The notes under the pieces were generated by a model, which worked only from the letters and a program-made list of their open reading frames with translations, did not search any database and had not been told where the DNA came from. Below, in pieces: positions 12,040-24,300 of a stretch of 64,000 nt of DNA (its first letter is position 1; each line of letters begins with the position of its first letter). A program made the position numbers and the translations under genes. The stretch comes from Oscheius tipulae (taxonomy: Eukaryota; Nematoda; Chromadorea; Rhabditida; Rhabditidae): the NCBI GenBank assembly GCA_037178975.1, contig JASJZH010000004.1, positions 9,858,001 through 9,922,000 on the forward strand, written 5' to 3'.

Positions 12040-15000
12040 GATTTGCGGAAAAATTAATTTGTAGGTCTTGTTACTCAGTTAGCAGCAGGGATCTCTGCTT
12101 GAAGGAATTAAGAGATTGTACCCCGGCTCACGTATTGGGTCGATCTCTAATCAAAACTATAGCTATAAAAAGATTCTTTTTGTCTCTCTGTGTCTATGTA
12201 TCTCTGTCTCTCTATCGATACTTCGAAATATGTCGAGAACCATCAAAAGATCAGTAATAGTCCCTTTACAGCAAGACTCTACGCTCCTTAGAACACCATA
12301 GATTAAGATTTGGCCGGAAGAAAGGTTATGCCCTTATTTATCATGAAACCGGACACCAGTCGACAAAAAACATTAGAGATTAATTCGGAATCTTTAGTTC
12401 CATTTCCAGACTACAAACACTCAGAGTGTCTGACAATATGTCAATCCAAACTGGCAGCATTAATCAGCTGTGAAAACGCAAATTGAAACACGCTGGCATG
12501 AGGCAGAGAGAGAGAAAGGGGGGGGGGGGGGTTTCAGAGAACTGGCAACGAAATTAAGAGAAAGACGGCAAGGTTTAATGGTGGGGAATAGATTGAGAGA
12601 GAGAGAGAAACAGATAACAGTGTGTGTGTGTGCCCAGTTGAAAACAACTGAGAGCCTAAAGGACAGAGAACCTGTTCCTCAACCCGCGAAAAGATAGGAA
12701 ATTAGCTGTGAGAATGGCCCAAAAAATCATTAGTTGACCTTTAAAGAACAACTGTGGAGCAGTGAGATAGAGTGTGGGGACATGCTTCGAAAAGGACACA
12801 AGTTTGTTGGGTCCAGAGGGGAGCGAGAGAAAAGCACGCCTGGCCCCCTAAGGGGGCGGAGTCCAGGCGATCAATTCGCGCGCCTAGGGGAGAGACCATG
12901 CGACGGCATGAGACTGCAGAGGTATGGCTGGCTGTCTCTTCTCTCTCGACTGGGGGAGACAAAAACCTAGAGAGAGAGACTAACAAAAGTTCTTGAGAGC
13001 AAGGAATAGGACTGGCTCTGGGGTGATTGACATGGAGACGGAGAGACCGAGAGACAGAGAGAGAGACAGCCAGTCTGATTGAGGATTAGGGAGGGTTCAA
13101 AGACAAAAACTACCCCTCTTTCTTGGAGAAGAATATGGACATTAGACGCCCTAGACGTCTGTCCTTTTTGGCGGGAGACCCCCTCCGCTGGGATATAGAG
13201 TCTCCTGCAGAAGATTAAAGGAACGGTTGAGAGCAAAAGCCAAAAGTTTAAAGGCAGACACTAGTAACATTATAGTATGGGAGAGGCAATAACTCTTGGC
13301 CGGTGACGATAACTGTTCTCAATATGGAAAAGAAACGAAACAAACAACTCAAGCCTGACTTTAGCCCTTAGCTGTACAGTCACGAGATCCGAACCAAAAC
13401 ACACTTTTCAATTAGGATCCCTTCATCATTTCTGCATTTTTGCATCATTTCCTTGTTTTGGTCGGGAACCTCATCAGCCTCTCCAAATTCATCTTTCAAT
13501 CAACCAAAAGTAGCCTAACAATCAGCTTTTTACTGGATCACTATGACGCTTATTAGACGTCAAAAAATCCTCTGACTCAGGATCAGGAATAGATTTCGGG
13601 CAATGGACATTCCGGAACAATCAGAGAAACAGACAGAGATAGAGACACCGCTTCATGAACCTCTTATGAGGAAGTGGCCTTATTAATGAGAGAGCAGGAG
13701 AGTCCATGAAGCTTCAAGGGGTAGGTGCCTGGTACCGGGGGAGACAAATAACAACTATATTCAACTAATTACCAATGTTCTCTGTTCTAAGACTGAGAGT
13801 AGGAGCGAAGAAAAGTCGAAAATAACAACTTTTTGTCTATGACCTTGTTTCGGCCCGTGACGCCTGTTCTTCTCTTTCCTTTCTTTTTGGCATTGCAATG
13901 CGTACTAACATTTGTAATCTTTGCCCAAAGGGAAAGAAGCCTACCTTTTGGATTACTAAGGCTCTTCTGAAGGATGAAGAGCTGAGATCACACAAATTTA
14001 TGATAAAGTGAAACGAAAAAGCTGGTAGCGGAGGGCAGTTTTTTTAATGCTACGCCTACAAAGATATGATTAGGAGGAAAGGAAAAAAATGGCTAGCGCA
14101 ATACTTCTGATCGAAAAAAGAGGAAGTTGAGTCAGTGAGATGAAAGGGGGCAATTGATAGAGAACTATTAGACTAGAAACAAGTGAGAGACAGACGGAAC
14201 GGGAGAGACACTAAAATTGCAACGCACTGGGGACGGTAAGGGAAAAACTTGATGTGTAGGGCTACTGATTTTGGCATATACTGCCACACTTAGCCCCATA
14301 GTCACAGTAAGACCGTAACAAATGGGTGGAGTTGTTGTATTTTGGAGATGATGATAAACAAAGTTAGTGTACAAACAAGGTCAAGGGGAGTGTTAAACTA
14401 GAAAGAATATGCTCAGTGTTCAAGGCTTACTTACTGTTGGAAGAGCAGTCAGTGTGAGACTCATTCAAATTAATGGACCTGTCAGTTAGATTGCCCGTCT
14501 GTAGCCGGAATTCAAAACTGGTATGCCAGTTGTCTAGTGTGATAAGGAGAATTGTTTAGGACAAGACTGACAAGGACAGTATTTGAGTAGGCAGAATAGA
14601 AAACTGTTGGGACAAGTTGAGAAGAGGAGAGACAGAAGAACGAGGGGAAGAGTAAACTTGACACAACGACTGAAGATTGAGCAATACCTATAAGGGGGAG
14701 AGAGTTCAAAGATAGTCAATGAGGTATAGAAGAAAGTCGGAAACTAAAAACTTGGTTTCTACTCTAGTTTAGAGAGTAGTGTATCAACGAAAAACATTTT
14801 GCTTCCTTTCCCAAATAGATCCAAATACTGACGCTCGAAAAAAAGGCACGTAACAATCTTTGTCTCTACGCAAATGAACAATCAGGGCACATTAATCCCA
14901 TTCAATGACATTGGGAGCAAATGTGCTTGTACTAGTATGAGAGAAAAATGAACCCAAATGTTTTTTGTCTGGTTTAAAGGCCTAACGATGCCGGACGGGA

Positions 15001-15472
15001 GCTAGTGCGTGTGAAAAAAGGCAACAAAATAAAGAGCTGTGTTGTTGCCCCAGGGTCTCGAAAACAAGTCCGCCTGCAACAAAGATCTCTGCACACTAAA
15101 AAATATTCAAGAATCTTTTGAAGAAAACTGGCTTTCCCTCCCCTCACTCTTGACGTCGAAAGATGTAAGAAGAAAGAGTCTGGACTGGGGAGGGATGAGT
15201 GCAAAATTCACCCTGAGTGCTGTAGATCTTTGAATTAGTCTGATTGAATAAGGATGCTCGATTAGTGGAGGCAGACCTAACAAGCTGTGGAGCTGACAGA
15301 GAAGGGATTTGTTGGTAAAAGCTTAAGGATGAGGAGATGGGTGTTTGCAGAGAGCGGATGGAAGAGACTGGACTAAACACAAGCTGACTCACAGTAAATG
15401 CAGAAGTTAACCTATTAATCCATCTGTTTACTAACCGCCTCATCAATTTTTCACTCTTTCATAGAATCCCCG

Positions 15473-15480
15473 TGACGTCA
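15473..15480. promoter_or_regulatory. CRE palindrome TGACGTCA
   Basis: A perfect eight-base cyclic-AMP-response-element palindrome, in intergenic DNA upstream of the retrotransposon relic. No gene is close enough to assign it to. Confidence 0.3.
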
Positions 15481-16060
15481 AAGCTAGTATGCTAGCTTAC
15501 TAATCGAGCGTGCTGTGTCAATTGGAGTAATGTGACTCTTTATTTGGCTAAAGAGAGCTCATCTGCTGTTTTTAAAAGAATTCGACATGAAATGCCTAAT
15601 CCCTGGCTATAGATGGGCAAAGAAGCTGCAAACGTCGTCACCACTTGCATATTAGACAAATTTGGAGAGAGATCTCTAGTTGCATAACAGCCAAAGATCT
15701 CTAGATCATTCCATGCACCTGGCTGCAATGGCTATCAATTCTAGTGAATGTGTAGTATTCATGAGGTCAGGCAAGTACATGTTTGTCACGATATGATTAA
15801 GTAACTGTTGTGAGGAGAAGATATAGACAGAGAGACAGACTGTTACAAAGCGATAGTGGTAGGTAAGACTCTGGCGCAGTGGGGTAGATGAGCTTTTCCA
15901 TTTCGTGCTGATCTGGCCCGGATTGTCGCTAGCCACCATGTTCTGGCCCTTGTAGACCTCGAGATAGAAGCTACGGCTGGCATTGAAACGACACTAAAAT
16001 TTCTGGCTCGGTTAGGCCATAACTCTGAAAGCATAACGATGCTTGTAGTCGTCCCTCGTT

Positions 16061-16147
16061 CAAGTCGAGTGACTAGCAATTGACAGGATAAAGATTGACA
16101 AGTCAAGGGATTACAGGCGGAACGTGTCTTCTGTTGGCTTGTCAAGA
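16061..16147 (-). repeat. Dispersed repeat, left arm of a head-to-head pair
   Basis: Read on the minus strand this segment begins CTTGACAAGCCAACAGAAGA, includes TTTATCCTGTCAATTGCTAG, and matches 16872-16955 on the plus strand with few changes. The two arms face outwards from a 720-base centre. Confidence 0.65.
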
Positions 16148-16871
16148 TTTATGCCTACCTTGTCAGACTTCAGAAAGAGTGACATACAAAAGAGACAGAG
16201 ATAGCCTCTCAGAGAGTACGAGACTTCCGGGTCTGAAGAACCAGTGCAAATGAGAGACGCCTGTTCGCTTATTAATTTACTCAGCCTCATTAATTTGAAT
16301 AGAGGGTAGCGTAGCTTGCAGAGATCAGAATCTGAGTTCAAAAAACCTCCTTCCAATAGGGACCAACCTTTGACCTAAAAAAGTAACAGCTGTTTTGGGC
16401 GAAGAGTCCTCAGATCTCTCTGGGGAGCCTTTCCTAATCCGCAGTCATGGGCTATGAACCCTTCGACCCGAGGGATCCGTTCAAAAGTGCACGAGACTCT
16501 TCAATAACCAACTTGGATGCCCATTCTGTGGATGGATAAAGAGGGTATGTGTGGGAATCTTTCTACTGCTAAAGTGCGATGGTGTCCATCTGTCTGTGCG
16601 TCACCACGAGGAAAAGCTGGCAAGTCACTGTATGACAAGTATTAAGTTGACAAGTCAGCTTTTGGGGAAACTTGAAAACTTAGGCTTGGAGAAGCGGCGC
16701 AGCCACTTGTTTTCAATATGTTGTCAAGACTAAGGGACAGCAAAGCTGGTAGACAGACTAAAACGTAGTGTAACTTTCTGTCTCTCTGCCTCTATGTCTC
16801 TATGTCTCTCCGTTTCTCCGTTTCTACCTCTTCATTTTTCTGCCGTTGGAATCTGACAAGTTAAGCATAAT

Positions 16872-16955
16872 CCTTGACAAGTCAACAGAAGACACGTGCC
16901 ACCTGTACCGTTGTGTTGTCGGCGTTTATCCTGTCAATTGCTAGTCATTCGACCA
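16872..16955 (+). repeat. Dispersed repeat, right arm, leading into an RTE-like relic
   Basis: The plus-strand copy of the repeat at 16061-16147 starts CTTGACAAGTCAACAGAAGA. Both copies can be read as beginning MTSQQKTR, but neither stays open. Retrotransposon-derived sequence follows directly, so this may be the 5' end of the same element. Confidence 0.6.
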
Positions 16956-17019
16956 CAGGAATCACCAAGGAACTCTCGTCTCTCTCGCCAGACGTTCGAC
17001 ACCATGAGGAGCTTCTTCA

Positions 17020-17985
17020 GCGGCAAGACCGTGGAATCAGACCATGCTTAACAACACGGAACAGTTCGAAATGGTCCAGCTCCCGGTGGAAAGAGGATCT
17101 TACCCGGAGTCGACAACAGAAATATGAGGACGAGCTATGTATTTGGATAACAGGTAGGTTGCCGAAGCTACTCGATTGTAGAACACCTTCATACCATCAG
17201 ACAGCTGATCGACAAGACCTCCGGCTACCGAAGTCACCTCTATCTTGTGTCCGTCGATTTCCGGAAAGCCTACGACACCATTGAGTGAGAAGCTGCCTGG
17301 AACCCACTCCAGAGACACGGATCGGACCAACTTTATATCGAGATGCTGCGAAGGGTCTACGGAGATGCTTTCAAGATCAAAGTGCAAGAAGAGTTAGTGG
17401 ATGTCAACATCAAGCGTGGAGTTCGTCAAGGATGCGTGCTTTCTCCACTGCTCTTCAACGCTGTACTCGAAGACGTCTTCCGCCAACTCAATTGGGACGG
17501 CATCGGTTTCAACATCAACGGCCGTAAGCTGACTCATCTTCGCTACGCCGATGATGTCGTTCTTATCGGAAAGAGTCTGAGATCTGTATAGCGGATGGTG
17601 ACTGAACTGGAACAAGGAAGCCGTAGGATTGGGCTCGAAGTCAACCATCGCAAAACCTTCGCGATAACCAATGCCTACGAGGGAGATCTTCGCTGAACAA
17701 GTCAAGCTATACAGTTTGTCCGGCATTTCGTTTACCTTGGATGTTCGGTAACCTGCACCTCGGAAAACCAGGAGCTGTCCCGTCGGATCGGAGCGTCTTG
17801 GGCCGCCTTCAATCGCCACCGTCTCTAATGGGCGAGAAAAGTGGCTGAGATGGAAGGAGAAAGGTGGTCGAAAGCGATGACGGAATGGGTTCCTCTAGAT
17901 CAGCGACGAGCTCTAGGGAGACCGTGCATGAGATCTGAAGATGAGCTGAAGAAAGCCTGTGGTCGCCTCGGACGAACTCCATAGC
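17020..17985 (+). pseudogene. Decayed RTE-like non-LTR retrotransposon (reverse transcriptase remnant)
   Basis: Successive pieces of a non-LTR reverse transcriptase appear in order, interrupted by stops and frameshifts. VSVDFRKAYDTIE is the palm A motif (17245-17285); RGVRQGCVLSPLLFN follows (17419-17463); LRYADDVVLIGKS is the catalytic YADD box (17539-17577); a later stretch (SRRIGASWAAF) and WVPLDQRRALGRP near 17890-17920 match the conserved C-terminal part of RTE/BovB-type elements. In-frame stops at about 17286, 17589, 17693 and 17826 show it is dead. No endonuclease domain was recognised 5' of it, so the copy is truncated or too decayed there. Confidence 0.8.
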
Positions 17986-18302
17986 TTACCAGTAAAACTC
18001 ATATTTATTGCATTTGCCCCTGATTTGCCTTTGGGGTTTGAAATGTCATTTCGATATCTGCCTCTCTGTCTTTCTGTCTACTTTCTCATAGAATCTCTTT
18101 AATTTTGCGTCAAAAAGTACAAATAAGCCACTTTGCCTTGGAGAAAATGTTAAGAAAATAGAGAGCAGATCATAGCACATAACTTTACAGAAATTTGAGA
18201 AGGTAGAATATGAAATACACGGGATGTTAGTAATCTGTTCTAGACAAGTTTTGAAACATTGCGAAGTAGGAATGATAACGATTTTTCAGTGAATGCGAGA
18301 AC

Positions 18303-21300
18303 CTAGAAGTCGTAATTGCGAGCCAGGTCGTTGAACTGGTTAGCGAGCTTCTGGTAGAATTCTGCCTGAGACTTGATGTAAGTCTGCATAGTGGAACGGA
18401 AGTCTTCGATCTGAAAAATATTCACTTCAAAAAACGGGGCCACAACGACGGCGCTGTCTGATAGCATAGTTTTTCGCTACAAAAATAGAAATACTCGTAC
18501 CTTCTCAGCATTCAAATGATTCATCTCCGCCATCACGGCATAACTCGTCGTGTCCACTCGCTGTCGGATCCTTTCAGCATCAGTAGCCTGGAGTTTGGCC
18601 TCGTTCTCCCTCAACTTCTGGATGCACTGTTTGTGCACATTTAGAATGTCCGGTACGGCTTGAACTTGTCCCTTGAACGAGTACAGATTCTCAACCATGG
18701 GTTCCATGTCGTTACGAGCGTGGATATCAAACTCCTCTCCAATAGTATGGTACTGGTGGGCCGTGTGCTTGAGGGCGTCCATCATCTTGGCGGAGGCTGG
18801 AAAATGTTTTTAATTTTGGTGTATAATTGTCTGGGACAATTGAAATTGTATCAATTGGTCTCTCTGATCGATAGTCAGTACCTCTGGCTAGTGTCTGCCA
18901 TTCAGAATTTTCTATTGTAACCATTGAGATCTGGACAGCATTAAAAAGCCCTTATTTAGCTCTTTACATCATATGTCTGGTAAAGTTACTCATCAAGGGC
19001 TACAAAACTGCGCTGTCAGTTATTAGGAAACACCTCAAAGTTTTCTCTATTTCAAGCGTGATTTCAAGTGTACGAATTTTTGCGATCGACTGCGGCTGGA
19101 AAGTTTCTCACTGTGCATATACATATCTTTACGGCATCAAATAGGGCTCGTTTTGGGTTTTTTTACCCTCCCTCCCCTGGAAAATATGTCCTTGGACTTG
19201 AAAACTTGGAGCTAAGAGTATAACGTTTGACTCTCACTGCCTTGAACCTTCCGATCTTTCTAAAGATCTGGTGAAAGTTGGTCAACTTCTCAGAAGCTGA
19301 GAGAAAAATTTCCTGCAGCAATGTTCGGTGGTTTACGCTGTTCCATAGTACACAAAAAGGAAGAAATAGAGGAGAGCTTTGGGGAACCTATACTTGGAAA
19401 ACAGCCACTGTTTTGATCACCCGTACCGTCTCACAATGTTAGTAACATCCCTAAAACAAAACTTTATAAACTCTTACCAGGATGCTCGTCATTACTGAAA
19501 GCCTGTCCCATTGTCGAGAAGGACAGAGCCATCTTCTGCCAGTTGGACTTGACCGGCCCCTGGTACAGTTTCTGGAAAACCTGGAGCCGTTCCTGCATGG
19601 TTCTCATAGCATCCTCCGTCGACTTGACGCTCCTTTGGAACTTCTCCACTTGCCGCTCTCTGAAAAGAGAAACCGTATGACTCTTAACGACTATACTTAC
19701 ACATTGTGACTGTCCAGCTGACTGGGAGGGAAAGAGACACAATGCAGGAAGTTTCCTCCTACATACTCGTCCTTCTCGGCCTTCCTCTTGCCCTTTTTCC
19801 ACTCGGCCTCGTCCGTGCAGCTGATGAAATGAAGCCAGACCTCGGATTGACTGAGGACTGGGTGTCTACAGATCTTGTTGACCCAAAGCTGGAGAATGTG
19901 CTTGCGGTGGTCGATGAGATCTTCCTCGTAGCGGCCTGAAAGAGTTCTGTCATTTTTATCTGTCTCTTACTTACCAGAAACTTGTTTCTCAGGCAGTGGA
20001 GGAATCGGAATGAGGCAGTATTTGGCAGAGAGACGCTCATGGAGCCAGTCAAAATGCTTGTACCGACGAGACACCTGGATTCCACGAAGGGAAGAGGTCA
20101 AAGTATAGGCGATGAAACTCTTCAGACCCTTCATTTTTGACTCCTTTTTAGGCTTGTCCACACTGCAAGTGTAGTACTGAGGAATGGGTCGCCACTGGAC
20201 CATGGTTCCGGAGTTCTGAATGAAAATAATGGTCAATTCTGCTATAAAATTCACAATAATCTCATGTCTCTCTCCCGGCTGTCCATTCATCTTTGTGTCT
20301 CCGAGGACGTAAGCTTCCAATCCGGACTTGACAAAGTTCGAGAACCTACAAAATCAGTTTTAACTGGAAAGAACTAACAACGACGGCGCTGTCTAACTGT
20401 CGAGTCTGTGGCAAGCCAATAGAAATGGCTTGCCTACCTGTTGATATTCCTGTTAGCCTTTCCACCCGGGGCTCCAGCCGAATGACTCCTACTGACCACG
20501 GAACGGCTGTCATTTCCTCGATTAGCATGAGGGTACGTTTCCTGAAATCTTTTGATGAGAAACCATAAGGAAGGCTGAAAAAGACACCCCACAACCAGCC
20601 ACGGGACAGAACACCATGCTTTTTTATCAACCAATTGGCACCTTTTGGGTGCTGCGACGGTGACCCTTGCGCGTGGAGCGTTCGACCGAGCGACGGTCAC
20701 TTGTGCGACTCGAGCTGCGTCGACGCGTATCACTGGCATCAGTTATGTAGTCCTCGTCACTGGAATCGTCGGCTCGATTGGCCGAATGCGGCCTGACGGG
20801 CGAACCGCAGTCATGACCCGCCACTGCGAGTCGGTGGTCCTGAGAGAGGAAGAGATAGATGAGGAGAGAAATATGAAATGTTTGCATCTGGTTGGCTAGC
20901 TTTTGAGTTTACAAAAATCTGTATTCTTTTGACTCTACTTGCCGAATAGGTCCTTCGGAAAATGACTTGATAACCTGCTACCTAAAAAATGACTGCCCCA
21001 AACCGGGACCATTAGTTCTTACATGTTGAACCCATAAGAACGGAACGGTTTTTACTGGTCCCAAACTAAACTTCCTTTTATTAGTGAGATAATTTTTCAA
21101 CGAGAACAGGTTTTGAATACTGGGCTTACGTGAAGTATGCTAGGTGACGAACTAGAGATTCTGGCAATTCTAGGGCGGTTTCTGACCATAACTGGAGAGG
21201 GATTTGCTTACTACTGGGTGATCCCACAAACAGCTCGTAATGTCGCCATCTAACATGATTTACAAGAGTGTCTCCAGAGACCAAACCTCTAGCAGAAACT

Positions 21301-24300
21301 TGATGAAACTACCTCCAAAAGCCGGATAGTTTCCAGAAAGGTCACACTGTTCCTATGCTGTCGATTGGGAGTGAATGAGAAGTCGCAGTAGAACATTTCA
21401 TGCGGCATTAGGCGACGAGCACATTCTTAGGACTAGGCCCTGGTCATGGATCCTAGCATTTAAATGGGCGCAATCAGGCTTAGGAGTCGACTTTTGGGGA
21501 AAGGGATGCCCTTCACAAAAACAAGGAACTCTTACCAATTTTTCGTCAAGCCTCATACTTAAAATGTTTGTGTAGGGTGAGAGGGGAGATTTCAAGCAGT
21601 GGAAAGGAAGTTAGCCACCCATTCTGGAGGGGAATAATTAACTAGACCCTCTAAGAGAGGGAGAGGGAATGCCATTTGTGGTTTTGGAGAAGGAGGAGAG
21701 TACGGAACGGGGGGATGACAAAGTGCAAATTGCAAAGATAGGATCTGAAGGCTCTAGGACACTGTTGTGTCCAATAAGATAAAGACAAACAATGGTGTTT
21801 CTTACAGCAATCGTACTGTAACCAGCAAATTCTACTGTCCAAAGCGCGATGGTTCCTGTGGCAAATTCTGTGTTTGTCCGTGGCCGCGAAACAAAAGCCA
21901 AATTTTATTGCCAAAACTTTACAAATTAACTCTGAAGTTCGAGAAAGAAGAAAGTTGTTTTTGGAAAATAGTTCTGCAGAAGGAAATTATGGGCGGCGAA
22001 GCTGCTTTTAAACACCCATACCGGTACCGCAACTTGACGACCATATACAGCAAACCCGAGTAACTGAATGTCATTGAAACGGTTTGAACATCAAAGGCTA
22101 GGTAAAAAAATGTGTCCTGTTACAATCTAAAGATTTTTTCATATTCTAGTTAATCTGAACGTCTGTAATGACTGAAAGATTAAATCTTTCTTGCTAGTTA
22201 TCATTTTCAGCTTTTTCTTGTAAAAGTTTCATTTGCTTGACTCACTGAAGACATTCTATATATCTTGTCCGGTATCTGCAGGTGATTCTCCATTGCGATT
22301 GTGCTAGCCGATCTGGCTCGTGAGAACAGCATTCTCTCCCTAGATTCTTGGTTCAGAAGAACCAAAAGAACTTGGTCAAAAACGATTAAATTGGGTGCAC
22401 ACTAGGCTATAGAATGTGCCAGCTAGGACCAAGAAACGTCAAATATAATGAAGGTAAAGCAACAACAGGAATTAAGAGTGTTGAAGCGTGAGCAGCAAGT
22501 TTTAATAACATGCGTGAGGAAAATATTTTGCTTGGAGCCGAAATCCCAAAGGTGGGCTAGAAGTAATGGCATGATTGAACGCCGTTATGTGGAAGGTCAT
22601 TCTAATCGGCTTGTTTAGGTCATTTGACAGCCTAATTTGAGACATGTCAGGGTCCGAAGGGTCGATGGAACCAAGAGTATGAGGATAGATGACGGGTTCC
22701 ATTGTTCTTTCTATCAGCTATAGAACTCTTTGGGAAAATTTGGTAGGGGTAGTTCTTTTAGGGTCGGGAGAGATCAACCTTTCCACACTAACAGGAATGA
22801 AACTGATCCCTGGATCACATTTACCAGAGCCATCGATCGAGACGGAGAGACAGAATTACCAGATAGTCCGCCAGAAGTTCCTGTTAATAAGCACATTTCT
22901 AACTGGATAATTTTAGAGAAAAGTAAAACTTGTTAGCGACATTACTTCAAGCGCCCTAAGGCGTTGTTTAGAGCGGCAAAAACTGTCAGCACGTTGGGAT
23001 AATCTTCAGGTGGCTTGTGGCAAGGTAATGATAAGGACAGGTAGTCGAAAAAGTCCGAAAGTTTCTATTTCCTTGTGGCTACCTGGTCTTAGGATTCTGT
23101 CCACGTTGATCCGGCTAAAGTTAAGTAGAGTATTTCTAGCACAAAGATTTGAAAACTTGTATGAGGTCTGACACTTGGATATCAGAGCGACAAAAAAGGC
23201 GCTAAAAAGAGAATTCGTAGTCGGATCACATAGACACAGACGATTTTTCTAGGCTTCAAAAGCCAAGATAAGAAATCTTCTTCAGCACGCTCATAAAAAC
23301 ATAGAGCCCACGTCTCAACCACCAACTGGATACGGAGGAATCTCAGCAGACAAGTGTCGGGGTCGGGGCGCGTGAACTCGTCCCTTGAGGAGGTTAGATG
23401 TCATTTGTAAAATCCAGAGACAACACCCCCACTTTGTGTCATGACAAATTGGTTGGCCATAAAAAGGCGGACGGCGTCGGGGGCTGAAGGCACTCTCGGT
23501 CCGACGTGGATTGAAGAAGCATGGTGGTACCGCTCAGTCAAAACAACTGATAGTTCCCAGGCGGCTAGTTATGAGGAAGTATACCCCCGAAAACGAAATT
23601 GAAAAATCTAACCTCGGGTTCATCATCGTCTGTCCATTCATCGTCGAAATCGTCGCCCATCTGGGAGGCACTGGCACCGGCAGGAGTAACAGAGGGATGG
23701 ACTGGAAGAGTTTGATAAGAAAGACAGAGACAAAGATTGCACTTACCAGGCAGTCCGCCAGAAGAGTAGGAAGGTGCAACACTGGTCGGACCAAAAGAAG
23801 AAGCTCCCCAGTCATCAAATTTAGCTGTCGAGCTCGGCTGTGAAGAAATAGGAGCAGAGATGGTCGGCTTAGCAGCTGGAGGTAATGCAGGAGGCAAAGG
23901 AGGGGGCATACTCTGAAAACGACATTTTGTTCACAGCCAAAAGTATCTTTAACTCCTTCATTCTCTTCCCTTATGACAGAACCCTGAATACTTTGTCTTG
24001 CCAAAATGGGGGTCAAGCGGACATCAGTCGTCGGCTTCAGTGTACTACAAGTGTGCCTTCTAATCATGCGCTTCCTTTTCTCGGCCAAGATCCTGGCTGT
24101 GTGATCTGCAGTTTCGGCTATAGCAGCCGAGTTCGGGTCGAAATGATCGACAGCTTTGCGCAGACCAGAGGTGAATAGCATGACTGAATGATGGAGTTTT
24201 GAAGAGCAAGAAAGTCAAAGAGAAACAGTGAGAAAGAGAGGTATAGAGACAGCGAGACAGAGAGACAGAGGGCAAAAATTGGTAACCGACGTGCACCTCA

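Larger units (their letters stand above)
6680..15500. other. Long intergenic region, GA-rich plus strand, no supported gene
   Basis: Nearly 9 kb without a splice-bounded coding model. It holds GACAGAGA/GAGAGA arrays (about 7870-7893, 8432-8505, 9125-9205, 12495-12535, 13031-13072), a run of 14 G at 12518-12531 and isolated TATA-like strings. One short membrane-type ORF lies at 11848-12039. The 155-codon frame at 9351-9818 has no ATG-led or domain-like structure. Confidence 0.5.

Noticed and set aside
23534-23953. Continuation of the 215-codon minus-strand ORF past the candidate alternative exon
   Set aside because: The later part reads through sorting-nexin exons in the wrong frame; only the first 76 codons are considered.
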